A DNA stretch of 6,803 bases from Lachnospiraceae bacterium (GTDB lineage Bacteria > Bacillota_A > Clostridia > Lachnospirales > Lachnospiraceae). A program made the position numbers and the translations under genes. Below are positions 1 through 6,648 of the stretch, piece after piece (the first letter of the stretch is position 1; the number at the start of each line of letters is the position of its first letter). The stretch is from the NCBI GenBank assembly GCA_017960415.1, contig JAGCZE010000280.1, forward strand, positions 1 through 6,803, given 5' to 3'. The notes under the pieces were generated by a model. The model saw nothing but the letters and a program-made list of their open reading frames with translations, had not been told where the DNA came from and ran no database searches.

Positions 1-3000
1 AATTCAGCCAATCTCGGGCTTATTCGTGATGCAGATCTGATCGTATTAAATGAAACCTGCGAGCAGAAGATTTCAGATCTCTGGTATGAGAAAAACGGTT
101 CCGATTACATCTTCCTGAAGGAAGTCGATCCGAACAATGCCAATAACTACATAACCGCCACCGGTATCAGCGTTCCCAAACAAAAATCGGAACTCAAATC
201 GCATTTTTCCGATACGGATAATGATCTGAGCTGGGATGCTACCGTAGCAATACTTTCAAGGATCGCCGGTGTCGAGTACAAGAACGGAAACCTTGAAGAA
301 GTAGCGACATGTCCTGTATTGTACGACTATAATATCTATGAAAACAGTCTGGCTGCATCAGGCGTAAAGACATCATTTACGACCAAGACACAGGATAAGC
401 AGGAGATCACCGTAAACGAGAGTGATGCTGACAGTTCAAATGTCAACGCTTACAAGCTGTATCTTATGACCCAGCTGGCTAGCCCTGTTACTATGTACAA
501 CGCATTCCTGACCGGAAGACTTGACAAGAGTATTGTAAACGGCAAGCTGACACCCAAGGCAGGCAATGCTTACTTTACATTTACCTGGACAGGAACGGAT
601 GCTTCGGATTACTGGAGCAAATATACGCTTATTCCGTATAATATCATTGATAAAGAAGACTGGACGGATCCTGCTGCGAGAAGCACGAAATTAACTCTTC
701 TCGGATATAATACGGACATCGGGATGGCAGACAATAAGAGTCTGATCAAGAACCGTATGTTCATTTACAACAATGAAAAGAACCTTATAAAGGACTATCT
801 GACACTTACGTTCAAACAGGGACAGGAAGGCTTTAATGATATTAAGGCCTCTATCGGTGAGCCCCGAAAAGAGACCGATACAGGCGAAAAAGCTTATCAG
901 ACAGCCGATGTATTCTATTACATGCTCAACAGCAAAACACTGTATGAGAACCTTGTCCGTGATATCAGTATCCTCGAGATCCAGCCGTACAGCTACAAGC
1001 ACTACGACGAATACTGGTTCTGGTATATCAACAGATATGCACCGAACGTTACGGGTAGGATCACCGCAACATCCATGAGTTCGCTGGAATTCCAGGCGAA
1101 CATCGACGATCTGAATGCGAAGTATGATGTAATATACTTCGGTACGAGCAACAAGACCATCGACCTTGAAGGCAATCCTATGCCGGATATCACTTACAAG
1201 TTTGTAGATGATGAAAATCTGATCTATTACCATACGGGAAAAGTATGCAACCCGGAATGGGAAGATAAATCAGGTACTTCACATAAGTCATATTTCAGGG
1301 TCGGTACTTTCAATTCCGTCGATTCGGAAGGCAATGTTACGGCCAATGATGATATCACAACGAAATTCGTATGCCCCGGCAATGATATTACTTTTGCTAA
1401 ATTCAAGGATATTTCGGAATTCCTGACCGCAGGATATCCGATCATATTTGCGGATGACTTCTTTAAGAGCGGTGCCGTGGATACGGACAAGATCGACCGT
1501 GCTTCATGGATCTACAAGCTGGCAAACGATGTTATCAAGAAGACCAACGCAACCAAGAATACAAAAGACAACAAGTATTATTTCAATTACAGCTGGTATG
1601 TGGAAAGCGGACCGGACGCCACATTTACGGGAACAGAGACAAATCCTCTGCAAAGAGATTTCTCCGATTCGCTGAAACATAAAACCTTCGCACTTGATAT
1701 CAAGAGCAAGCCGGCTGAATACTATGATAAAACAGTACATCCGACTTGGACCGATTCGCCTTATATCAACGGTGACGACGGTTCCGACAGCGGGAAGATC
1801 CTCAGATACACCTTAAAGATCAACTCTGTAGAGGGCACGGATAAATCCACAAAGTTCCGTCTGAAGATGTTTATCGATACCAATGCGGACGGAATCTATG
1901 ATCCCGATACCGAGCGTCTTGACAGTGTAAATGTCAGGAATACCGATTCCAACAAGTACAAAGACAGAGGTGAAGCAGCCCGTTTTGACCTTACCATGGG
2001 AGAAACCTATGAAGTATACCGTGAAATAGAAGAATATTACGGTATGATCCCCTGGAAGATACAGGTTACTTCTCTTGATTCGTCCGGAAAAGAGACAAAT
2101 ATCCGTGATGAAGTTACAGGACTTTCGGCTATCAGTGTTGCTGCCGATAAAAAGCAGAAGCTATATGTGCTTCAGATAACAACCGATGAAAGGGAAGATA
2201 TCTGCGTTATCATGGACGGCGCAGGTAATCAGACCGAGTATGTTACCGACTCCGGTGCCGGCAAGGGAAAAGACGGTAAAGGCGGTAAAGGCGGCGGAGG
2301 TAAAGGCGGTAAAGGAGAACTTGGCAACGGTAAGATCGCCATGGATATCAAATCCACCATATATCTGCCTACCGATGAAGAGATAAAAGATGCGTATTCC
2401 GCAAACGGTCATGTTATAACCGAGGCCGAAAACGGAAACATTGAAGAAAGTGCTTACTTCGGAACACAGAGCTCGCTGTACTTAAGAGAGCCCAAACTGG
2501 TGACTCCGGCGACAGGCGATCCTTACTTCAATGTTAAGAACGGTGGAGATCCATACTTTACCTCGACCGAATACGGCTATCATTTTGATTCCGCTGAGTG
2601 TTACTGGACCGATACCTCGACCGACCATAAGCAGTATCAGGCGGCTCTGGCCAAGAACGGCGGAAATCCGTATTCCCTCGTACAGTACAGGTACCAGAAC
2701 GCAAGTAAATTCCATTATTATACTCATGACCTGAAAGACTTTGAACTTCATTTCTTCAGAGTCACGCTTTCGCAGCTGAAACAGATCGCCGCGAACAAGA
2801 GCACGATCATCGGAAAGTCCTATGTATTTAAGAACGGAAGTTTTCAGGAAGACAAGGTTCATAATACGGGTACAAATGAGGTAAGATGGAAGGATATCGA
2901 TATGGTCATCCTCGGCTTCGGCCCCTGGTACAATGATATACAGGATAGTGCCAGCCTTCAGCTGATCGAGGACTTTATCGATTCGGGCAAGACGGCGTTG

Positions 3001-3243
3001 TTTACCGTAAGCACAACATCATATATCAGATACAGCAATAAGTCTGATTTTGACAACTATATTCAGCAGTATTATAAAGACCATACTTTTTCAATTAAAG
3101 ACGAAAGAGGCAGGACACTTTATGAGGATGTTTACTATGTTGATTACTGGGCGGGCTATAACCTGACCGCCAGATTTGCGGATATCATAGGTCAGGACAG
3201 GTACGGAGCCCATACCAATTACGGTAAGCAGAGTAAAATATAG
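1..3243 (+). CDS. DUF5057-like large surface protein, N-terminal part (5'-partial, ends at in-frame TAG)
   Basis: The frame is open from base 1, so the true start lies upstream; the TTG at 319 is internal, because coding sequence of the same character (including a DLSWD motif before a CPVLYDY strand) precedes it. Numbering residues from base 1, I see DADLIVLN (10-17), YDVIYFG (375-381), AGYPIIFADD (477-486), an Asp-rich loop DTNADGIYDPDTE (626-638), a Gly/Lys linker (752-778), IDMVILGFG (966-974) and GKTALFTVSTTS (996-1007), then a GQDRYG motif near the end. From memory these match DUF5057 proteins of Lachnospiraceae; no biochemical function is known to me. The lack of membrane segments and the Asp- and Tyr-rich composition suggest an exported protein, but any signal peptide is outside the window. 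Family members continue well past the GxDRYG motif, whereas this frame stops at TAG 3241-3243 and resumes in the same frame, so it is probably the first two thirds of an interrupted gene. Confidence 0.8.
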   Translation, partial: NSANLGLIRDADLIVLNETCEQKISDLWYEKNGSDYIFLKEVDPNNANNYITATGISVPKQKSELKSHFSDTDNDLSWDATVAILSRIAGVEYKNGNLEEVATCPVLYDYNIYENSLAASGVKTSFTTKTQDKQEITVNESDADSSNVNAYKLYLMTQLASPVTMYNAFLTGRLDKSIVNGKLTPKAGNAYFTFTWTGTDASDYWSKYTLIPYNIIDKEDWTDPAARSTKLTLLGYNTDIGMADNKSLIKNRMFIYNNEKNLIKDYLTLTFKQGQEGFNDIKASIGEPRKETDTGEKAYQTADVFYYMLNSKTLYENLVRDISILEIQPYSYKHYDEYWFWYINRYAPNVTGRITATSMSSLEFQANIDDLNAKYDVIYFGTSNKTIDLEGNPMPDITYKFVDDENLIYYHTGKVCNPEWEDKSGTSHKSYFRVGTFNSVDSEGNVTANDDITTKFVCPGNDITFAKFKDISEFLTAGYPIIFADDFFKSGAVDTDKIDRASWIYKLANDVIKKTNATKNTKDNKYYFNYSWYVESGPDATFTGTETNPLQRDFSDSLKHKTFALDIKSKPAEYYDKTVHPTWTDSPYINGDDGSDSGKILRYTLKINSVEGTDKSTKFRLKMFIDTNADGIYDPDTERLDSVNVRNTDSNKYKDRGEAARFDLTMGETYEVYREIEEYYGMIPWKIQVTSLDSSGKETNIRDEVTGLSAISVAADKKQKLYVLQITTDEREDICVIMDGAGNQTEYVTDSGAGKGKDGKGGKGGGGKGGKGELGNGKIAMDIKSTIYLPTDEEIKDAYSANGHVITEAENGNIEESAYFGTQSSLYLREPKLVTPATGDPYFNVKNGGDPYFTSTEYGYHFDSAECYWTDTSTDHKQYQAALAKNGGNPYSLVQYRYQNASKFHYYTHDLKDFELHFFRVTLSQLKQIAANKSTIIGKSYVFKNGSFQEDKVHNTGTNEVRWKDIDMVILGFGPWYNDIQDSASLQLIEDFIDSGKTALFTVSTTSYIRYSNKSDFDNYIQQYYKDHTFSIKDERGRTLYEDVYYVDYWAGYNLTARFADIIGQDRYGAHTNYGKQSKI
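2254..2334 (+). repeat. Gly/Lys-rich low-complexity linker with GGTAAAGGC units
   Basis: The DNA between 2275 and 2316 is built from near-identical GGTAAAGGC nonamers with one short GGCGGAGGT interruption, encoding runs of GKGG and GGKG. It separates the folded region containing the DTNADG loop from the region holding the IDMVILGFG motif, so it most likely acts as a flexible, positively charged interdomain linker. The repeated unit is prone to slippage, and its length may vary among strains. Confidence 0.75.
3241..3243 (+). other. In-frame amber codon splitting one DUF5057-like gene
   Basis: The TAG is read in the frame used from base 1 to 4878; the codons either side are ATA TAG GAT CAG. 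No frameshift is present and no intergenic gap or well-placed ribosome binding site follows. The N-terminal GxDRYG motif and the downstream GQIVSYPY and VVVWFTL motifs, normally in one protein as I recall the family, fall on opposite sides. TAG is one transition from CAG (Gln). The other complete genes here end in TAA or TGA and no other in-frame TAG occurs, so a general reassignment of TAG is not indicated. Possible readings are a pseudogene-causing nonsense mutation, suppressed or programmed read-through, or a sequencing error. Confidence 0.85.
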
Positions 3244-3249
3244 GATCAG

Positions 3250-4878
3250 TTGCAATCAACTCTGGAGGTTGCCTCTGTTGCGGATGATTATTTGGAAAAG
3301 ATGACACTGAAAAGTGCTTTGGATGTGAAGTCACTTGAATATGACTTCCCGTTCAAGACCAATTACAGCAGTATGTCGCTGGCCGAAGCAGGACTGATGA
3401 CAACGGGCAAGGTTTCGAGAAGCGGCAGGATCACCGGCAGAGAAACAGCATCAAGCGATACCAGAGCGCTGGTACAGGGCTTCTCAAGAAGTATCGCCGT
3501 TAGTGCCGAAGACGATAAATATAAATCAGAGACCAGATTGTGTACGGTTGCTACTCAGACCAATGAAGGCCAGATCGTATCCTATCCTTATCAGATCGGT
3601 CGTGACAGCAGTTTGACAGGAAAGAAATACATGGAGCTTTCATACTCCGATTGTCCTGCTATCCAGCTGAACACCGAGGATGACGATGTTGTTGTATGGT
3701 TTACACTGTTCAACAAGGATACAAACTGTGCAAATATCGTCAATGATGCCACAAACAACTATGATATCTACAATAAAAAGAACGTTACCTATTCGGGTAT
3801 CGGAACCTGTCAGGGAGTTATTTCCGATGACGAATGCAAGCTCTTTGTAAATACGATGGTTGCGGCATATCGTGCAACCGCACAGGCTACGGAGCCGGTT
3901 GTCACCAACCGCGACAAGTCCGCTGAGGAAAACAAGGACTGTCTGTATGTTGATTTCGATGCATCTGTCCGCACTACCGATAGTGAAGCTACCCAGCCGA
4001 TCGGAGACGGTGTTAAGACAAAGAAATCAAATACACTGATCTCGGGAACCGCCGAATACAAGACATTCGGGCTGAAGGCTGCAGGAGCATCATCAGAATC
4101 ACCGGTTTACTACAAGCAGGTTGACTTCGCTCTGAAGAACTACAGCGTATTGATGAAGAAGGCTATGACAGTTCATTACTACCCGGTAGTTTACGTAGAT
4201 AATACACATGACGGAATTACAGATCATGTAAAGGTTGTCCTGTATGACTTCCCGCTGGTAGAGCTTGACTCATCCAGGACGAATGCCGATGTTACAGGCG
4301 GCGGAACGCCTAAAGATCAGACCGGAGTATACCAATATACGCTTGAGACTTACGAGGTTGATAAGAAGAACGATACCGCAATCTCGATCAGGCGGACGGG
4401 TAATATGGATACTTATGAAGCCTGGCCGGATGCGAAATTTGCCGGGGCCATCGGTGAAAAAACGGGAGCAGCGATAGCCGGAAGGATATTCCCTTACAGC
4501 ATGCCCGAGGGTAAGACCAGGGTTGACGAATCATTGTTCCTGAATGATGCGGTCGTTCCGGTAGGACGCGAAGGACTCGTAAGCTCGGATTACACCTATT
4601 ATGCAGACATTCCTATTTCGAAGAACTATTATGATAAGCTGTTTGAAGGGCAGACCGGAGATTATGTTTACACCTACAGGGATAAGTCCGATCATGTCTA
4701 TATCGGCACTATCCCGTGGACGACACTCAAGAGCAAGTTCGGACTCGATGAGAACAGTGATTTCGAGATCGAGATCCAGGTAGTAATGCGCTACGGCAAG
4801 AAGCATTCGGATAATATACCTCTTGTCGGAACGCGAGGCGTAGTATTCATGAAACGAGGCATGTTTACGCTCGATTAA
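3250..4878 (+). CDS. DUF5057-like large surface protein, C-terminal part (same frame, after TAG)
   Basis: The frame continues directly after the TAG; the listed start is the first possible initiator, a TTG, and is not convincing. An SD-like GGAGG at 3264-3268 lies downstream of that TTG and is too far from the next in-frame starts (TTG 3292, ATG 3301), so independent translation is weakly supported. Counting from 3250, recognisable family motifs are NEGQIVSYPYQIG (105-117), a QLNTEDDDVVVWFTL segment (139-153), NNYDIYNKKNVTYSGIG (169-185), CKLFVNTMVAAYRA (196-209), and a C-terminus with VMRYGKK (512-518) and VFMKRGMF (532-539). These are conserved DUF5057 signatures as I remember them, and the natural C-terminus appears intact. 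There is no LPXTG motif, no C-terminal membrane segment and no dockerin. Function is unknown. If the TAG is read through or is an error, this belongs to one protein with the preceding segment; otherwise it is probably the untranslated remnant of a pseudogene. Confidence 0.7.
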   Translation: MQSTLEVASVADDYLEKMTLKSALDVKSLEYDFPFKTNYSSMSLAEAGLMTTGKVSRSGRITGRETASSDTRALVQGFSRSIAVSAEDDKYKSETRLCTVATQTNEGQIVSYPYQIGRDSSLTGKKYMELSYSDCPAIQLNTEDDDVVVWFTLFNKDTNCANIVNDATNNYDIYNKKNVTYSGIGTCQGVISDDECKLFVNTMVAAYRATAQATEPVVTNRDKSAEENKDCLYVDFDASVRTTDSEATQPIGDGVKTKKSNTLISGTAEYKTFGLKAAGASSESPVYYKQVDFALKNYSVLMKKAMTVHYYPVVYVDNTHDGITDHVKVVLYDFPLVELDSSRTNADVTGGGTPKDQTGVYQYTLETYEVDKKNDTAISIRRTGNMDTYEAWPDAKFAGAIGEKTGAAIAGRIFPYSMPEGKTRVDESLFLNDAVVPVGREGLVSSDYTYYADIPISKNYYDKLFEGQTGDYVYTYRDKSDHVYIGTIPWTTLKSKFGLDENSDFEIEIQVVMRYGKKHSDNIPLVGTRGVVFMKRGMFTLD

Positions 4879-4894
4879 GTAATTTCGGGCTACA

Positions 4895-4922
4895 CTGACC
4901 GTTTAATATATTTTGGTAAAAT
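4895..4922 (+). promoter_or_regulatory. Putative sigma-A-type promoter for the acyl-ligase operon
   Basis: CTGACC at 4895-4900 (four of six matches to TTGACA) is followed after 16 bases by TAAAAT at 4917-4922, which is preceded by TGG, giving an extended -10 element. The spacer is AT-rich. A start near 4928-4930 would give a leader of about 70 bases carrying the GC-rich hairpin. This is pattern matching only; it fits the change in gene content between the large surface gene and the ligase operon. Confidence 0.45.
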
Positions 4923-4930
4923 ATAAAGGT

Positions 4931-4961
4931 GATTCCGGGAGGCGATGAGCCTCCCGAAATT
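4931..4961 (+). terminator. GC-rich hairpin, terminator-like but without a U-tract
   Basis: CGGGAGGC (4936-4943) and GCCTCCCG (4949-4956) form a perfect 8-bp stem around the loop GATGA. After one C/A mismatch the stem extends by three A/T pairs and a G-T wobble. What follows is AAATTGCTATACG rather than a run of T, so intrinsic termination on the + strand would be weak. It may instead be a leader structure of the ligase mRNA, an mRNA-stabilising 3' end for the upstream gene, or an attenuator stem (see the overlapping inverted repeat). Confidence 0.4.
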
Positions 4962-4999
4962 GCTATACGACAGGCATCAAGGGAGAAGATCGCGTAATT

Positions 5000-6409
5000 A
5001 TGGAACTGCTTTATAAGGGGATCATTGACTATCTGAAAGAATACAGGGATTCACAGCCGGACAGCATTGCCCTGTTTAATGAAGAGTATGGGTATACGGT
5101 AAACGAACTGTATGAGCAGACAACTGCCGCCGCTTCTTTTCTGGCGGAGCACGGTGTCAGATGCGGTGAAAATGTGGGCTTGTGCGGCCTTCGGACCCCC
5201 GAGACCGTAATATTCTTTCTTGCGATTCAATATATTGGCGCTGTTGCGGTGCTCTGCGACCCGCACTCCCCTGTTTCCGATTTTATCAGCGAGGCGGGGG
5301 ACGATATCGCGGTTTCACATATTATCGATAATGATGATGGGTGCTGGTATATCGACGGAATAGCCTATGGAAAGGGGAAATTTTTAGGGACGGAAGGTTC
5401 TGCTATCTCAAAGCCCGATCTTAAAGCTCCCGCTGTGATCATATTTACCTCGGGAAGCACAGGGCAACGAAAAGGTGTTATACACAGCCAGTTCAGCTAT
5501 ATCAACCATCAGCAGAATTTCTACACTGTATCGGGATGCGAAGGAAACGACAGGGGACTTTTTTTACTGCCACTGTTTCACATTTACGGACTGACACAGG
5601 CTGTAGACGGCATTATGCACCAATATTCCAATTTCTTCCCCCGCGAGGTCACTCCGGACTATATTTGCAAGTGTATTGAAAAATACAGGCTTACAAGAGT
5701 TGCTCTTGTTCCATCGCTGGCACTTGCCATGTCACAGGTGATCATACAGAAAGGCTATGATGTCAGCAGCTTAAGGCAGGCGTGCGTTGCGGGAGCCTAT
5801 ACATCGCGAGAACAGTTCAATTATATACAAGAGACTTTGGGTGTGAAGCTTGTTCCGGTATATGGAATGAGCGAATGCGCCGGGATATCCGGAGCAGATG
5901 CTTCCGAATCCGACGATGACAGGGCCGGATCGGTGGGAAAGATTCTTCCTCTCACTCAGGTCAGGATCGGTGAAGACGGGGAGATCATGATAAAGGGACC
6001 TACCGTATTTTACGGCTATGTCGGAGAGGAACCGATAGACCGGGATGAATTCTTTGATACCGGAGACCTTGGATTCATTGATGATAAAGGATTTCTGCAT
6101 ATTACAGGCCGCAAGAAAGAGATCGTCATACGTAACGGCCAGAATATCTCGATCTCATATCTTGAAAATACGCTGCGGTCACTCGATTTTGTACAGGATG
6201 CGGCGGTTGTGGGCATCGAGGATGAAAAATGCGGAGAAGTGCCGGCGGCTGTGATCATGCTGAAGGCGGGGGCCGCGTATAACGAAGATGCTGTAACCGC
6301 TCTGTTTAATAAACTTGAGAGGCCCGAGCGGATCAGGATCGTTGACAAAATACCGCTTAAACCAACCGGAAAAGCTGATAAACAAAAGATAAAGGAGATG
6401 TTCATTTGA
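5000..6409 (+). CDS. Class I adenylate-forming acid:CoA/carrier ligase (AMP-binding protein)
   Basis: The 469-residue protein should activate a carboxylic acid with ATP to an acyl-adenylate and pass it to a thiol (CoA or an acyl carrier protein) in the cytosol. ANL core motifs are all present and in order: P-loop TSGSTGQRKG (150-159, with Arg where Pro is usual), LPLFHIYGL (190-198), YGMSE (288-292), TGD (354-356), GRKKEIVIRNGQ (370-381) and PLKPTGKAD (452-460) with the likely catalytic Lys458. The region resembling LPLFHIYGL is typical of acyl- or aryl-CoA synthetases and lacks the Asp that amino-acid-activating relatives such as DltA use to hold the alpha-amino group. It is slightly shorter than the usual 500-550 residues, but no core motif is missing. 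The ATG is preceded by AAGGGAG at 4979-4985, a rather long spacing of 14 bases. The last codons carry the ribosome binding site of the next gene, with which it overlaps. An MBOAT gene downstream suggests a Dlt-like role in surface-polymer acylation. The substrate is unknown. Confidence 0.9.
   Translation: MELLYKGIIDYLKEYRDSQPDSIALFNEEYGYTVNELYEQTTAAASFLAEHGVRCGENVGLCGLRTPETVIFFLAIQYIGAVAVLCDPHSPVSDFISEAGDDIAVSHIIDNDDGCWYIDGIAYGKGKFLGTEGSAISKPDLKAPAVIIFTSGSTGQRKGVIHSQFSYINHQQNFYTVSGCEGNDRGLFLLPLFHIYGLTQAVDGIMHQYSNFFPREVTPDYICKCIEKYRLTRVALVPSLALAMSQVIIQKGYDVSSLRQACVAGAYTSREQFNYIQETLGVKLVPVYGMSECAGISGADASESDDDRAGSVGKILPLTQVRIGEDGEIMIKGPTVFYGYVGEEPIDRDEFFDTGDLGFIDDKGFLHITGRKKEIVIRNGQNISISYLENTLRSLDFVQDAAVVGIEDEKCGEVPAAVIMLKAGAAYNEDAVTALFNKLERPERIRIVDKIPLKPTGKADKQKIKEMFI
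6391..6397 (+). promoter_or_regulatory. Ribosome binding site fixing a TTG start
   Basis: AAAGGAG lies inside the end of the ligase gene, eight bases before the TTG at 6406. No ATG or GTG in that frame is comparably placed, so this site decides the start of the small membrane protein. Confidence 0.75.
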
Positions 6410-6648
6410 ACGGAAGTGTCATACTGCAATCGCCTGTCTTGCTTGTTTTGTACGGCATTGCGCTTGTTTCGTCGATAATCTGCAGATTTAAGAAAACGGG
6501 GATCGTGCTTCCCGTGACCGCAGCTATCCTTGTGGTCGGAACATCGGCATATGCGCTTCTTGCAGGCGTTTCCTACCTCGAAACCGCTATAGCGATCGCA
6601 GTATTTCTGATAGTCGGTCTTGCAGGGAAAAAGGAGGAAGCTCTATGA
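6406..6648 (+). CDS. Small membrane protein, three predicted TM segments
   Basis: An 80-residue hydrophobic protein starts at TTG within a TTGA overlap with the ligase stop and ends in an ATGA overlap with the MBOAT gene, so it is translationally coupled on both sides. Hydrophobic stretches lie at about residues 10-26, 33-53 and 57-73, separated by the basic RFKK turn (27-30) and a short AGVSY turn; the C-terminus is GKKEEAL. The basic loop suggests that the first loop and the C-terminal tail are cytosolic if the middle segments form a tight pair, but topology is uncertain. I recognise no family. Its place between an acid ligase and an MBOAT protein recalls DltX, the small membrane partner of Dlt systems, although DltX is shorter, has one membrane segment and usually precedes dltA. 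A role as an accessory or lipid-linked subunit of the acyltransferase is inference from position only. Confidence 0.8.
   Translation: MNGSVILQSPVLLVLYGIALVSSIICRFKKTGIVLPVTAAILVVGTSAYALLAGVSYLETAIAIAVFLIVGLAGKKEEAL
6631..6637 (+). promoter_or_regulatory. Strong ribosome binding site of the MBOAT gene
   Basis: AAGGAGG sits seven bases before the ATG at 6645, close to ideal strength and spacing. It lies inside the end of the small membrane-protein gene, supporting co-translation. Confidence 0.8.

Larger units (their letters stand above)
4879..4963 (+). repeat. Long-range inverted repeat flanking the promoter, competing with the hairpin
   Basis: AATTTCGGG at 4881-4889 is the exact reverse complement of CCCGAAATT at 4953-4961, and the pairing extends by one T-G wobble and one G-C pair to 4879/4963. 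The downstream arm overlaps the 3' side of the GC-rich hairpin, so the two structures cannot form together. The upstream arm begins directly after the stop codon of the surface-protein gene and would be present only in transcripts reading through from that gene. Confidence 0.45.

Noticed and set aside
1..5. Window starting with AATTC as a cloning (EcoRI) junction
   Set aside because: Uncut GAATTC sites occur inside the window (for example near 1087, 1417 and 6048), so the start is probably chance.
319..321. TTG as start of the first large gene
   Set aside because: The same frame is open and protein-like from base 1, with motifs continuous across this codon, and no ribosome binding site precedes it.
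691..1233. 180-codon antisense open frame
   Set aside because: It lies entirely opposite the large surface-protein gene, has low-complexity hydrophobic content typical of a reverse-strand shadow, and no convincing ribosome binding site or domain.
3264..3268. GGAGG as ribosome binding site for independent translation of the second part
   Set aside because: The next in-frame starts (TTG 3292, ATG 3301) are 23 or more bases away, and the nearby ATG at 3284 is out of frame and stops almost at once.
1..4878. Genome-wide reassignment of TAG to an amino acid
   Set aside because: Only one in-frame TAG occurs in about 2,200 coding codons, which is too few for a freely used sense codon; the other genes end in TAA and TGA but are too few to settle stop usage.
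6016..6429. 137-codon antisense open frame
   Set aside because: It mirrors the motif-rich C-terminal part of the ligase and shows Ser/Arg-rich shadow composition with no recognisable domain.
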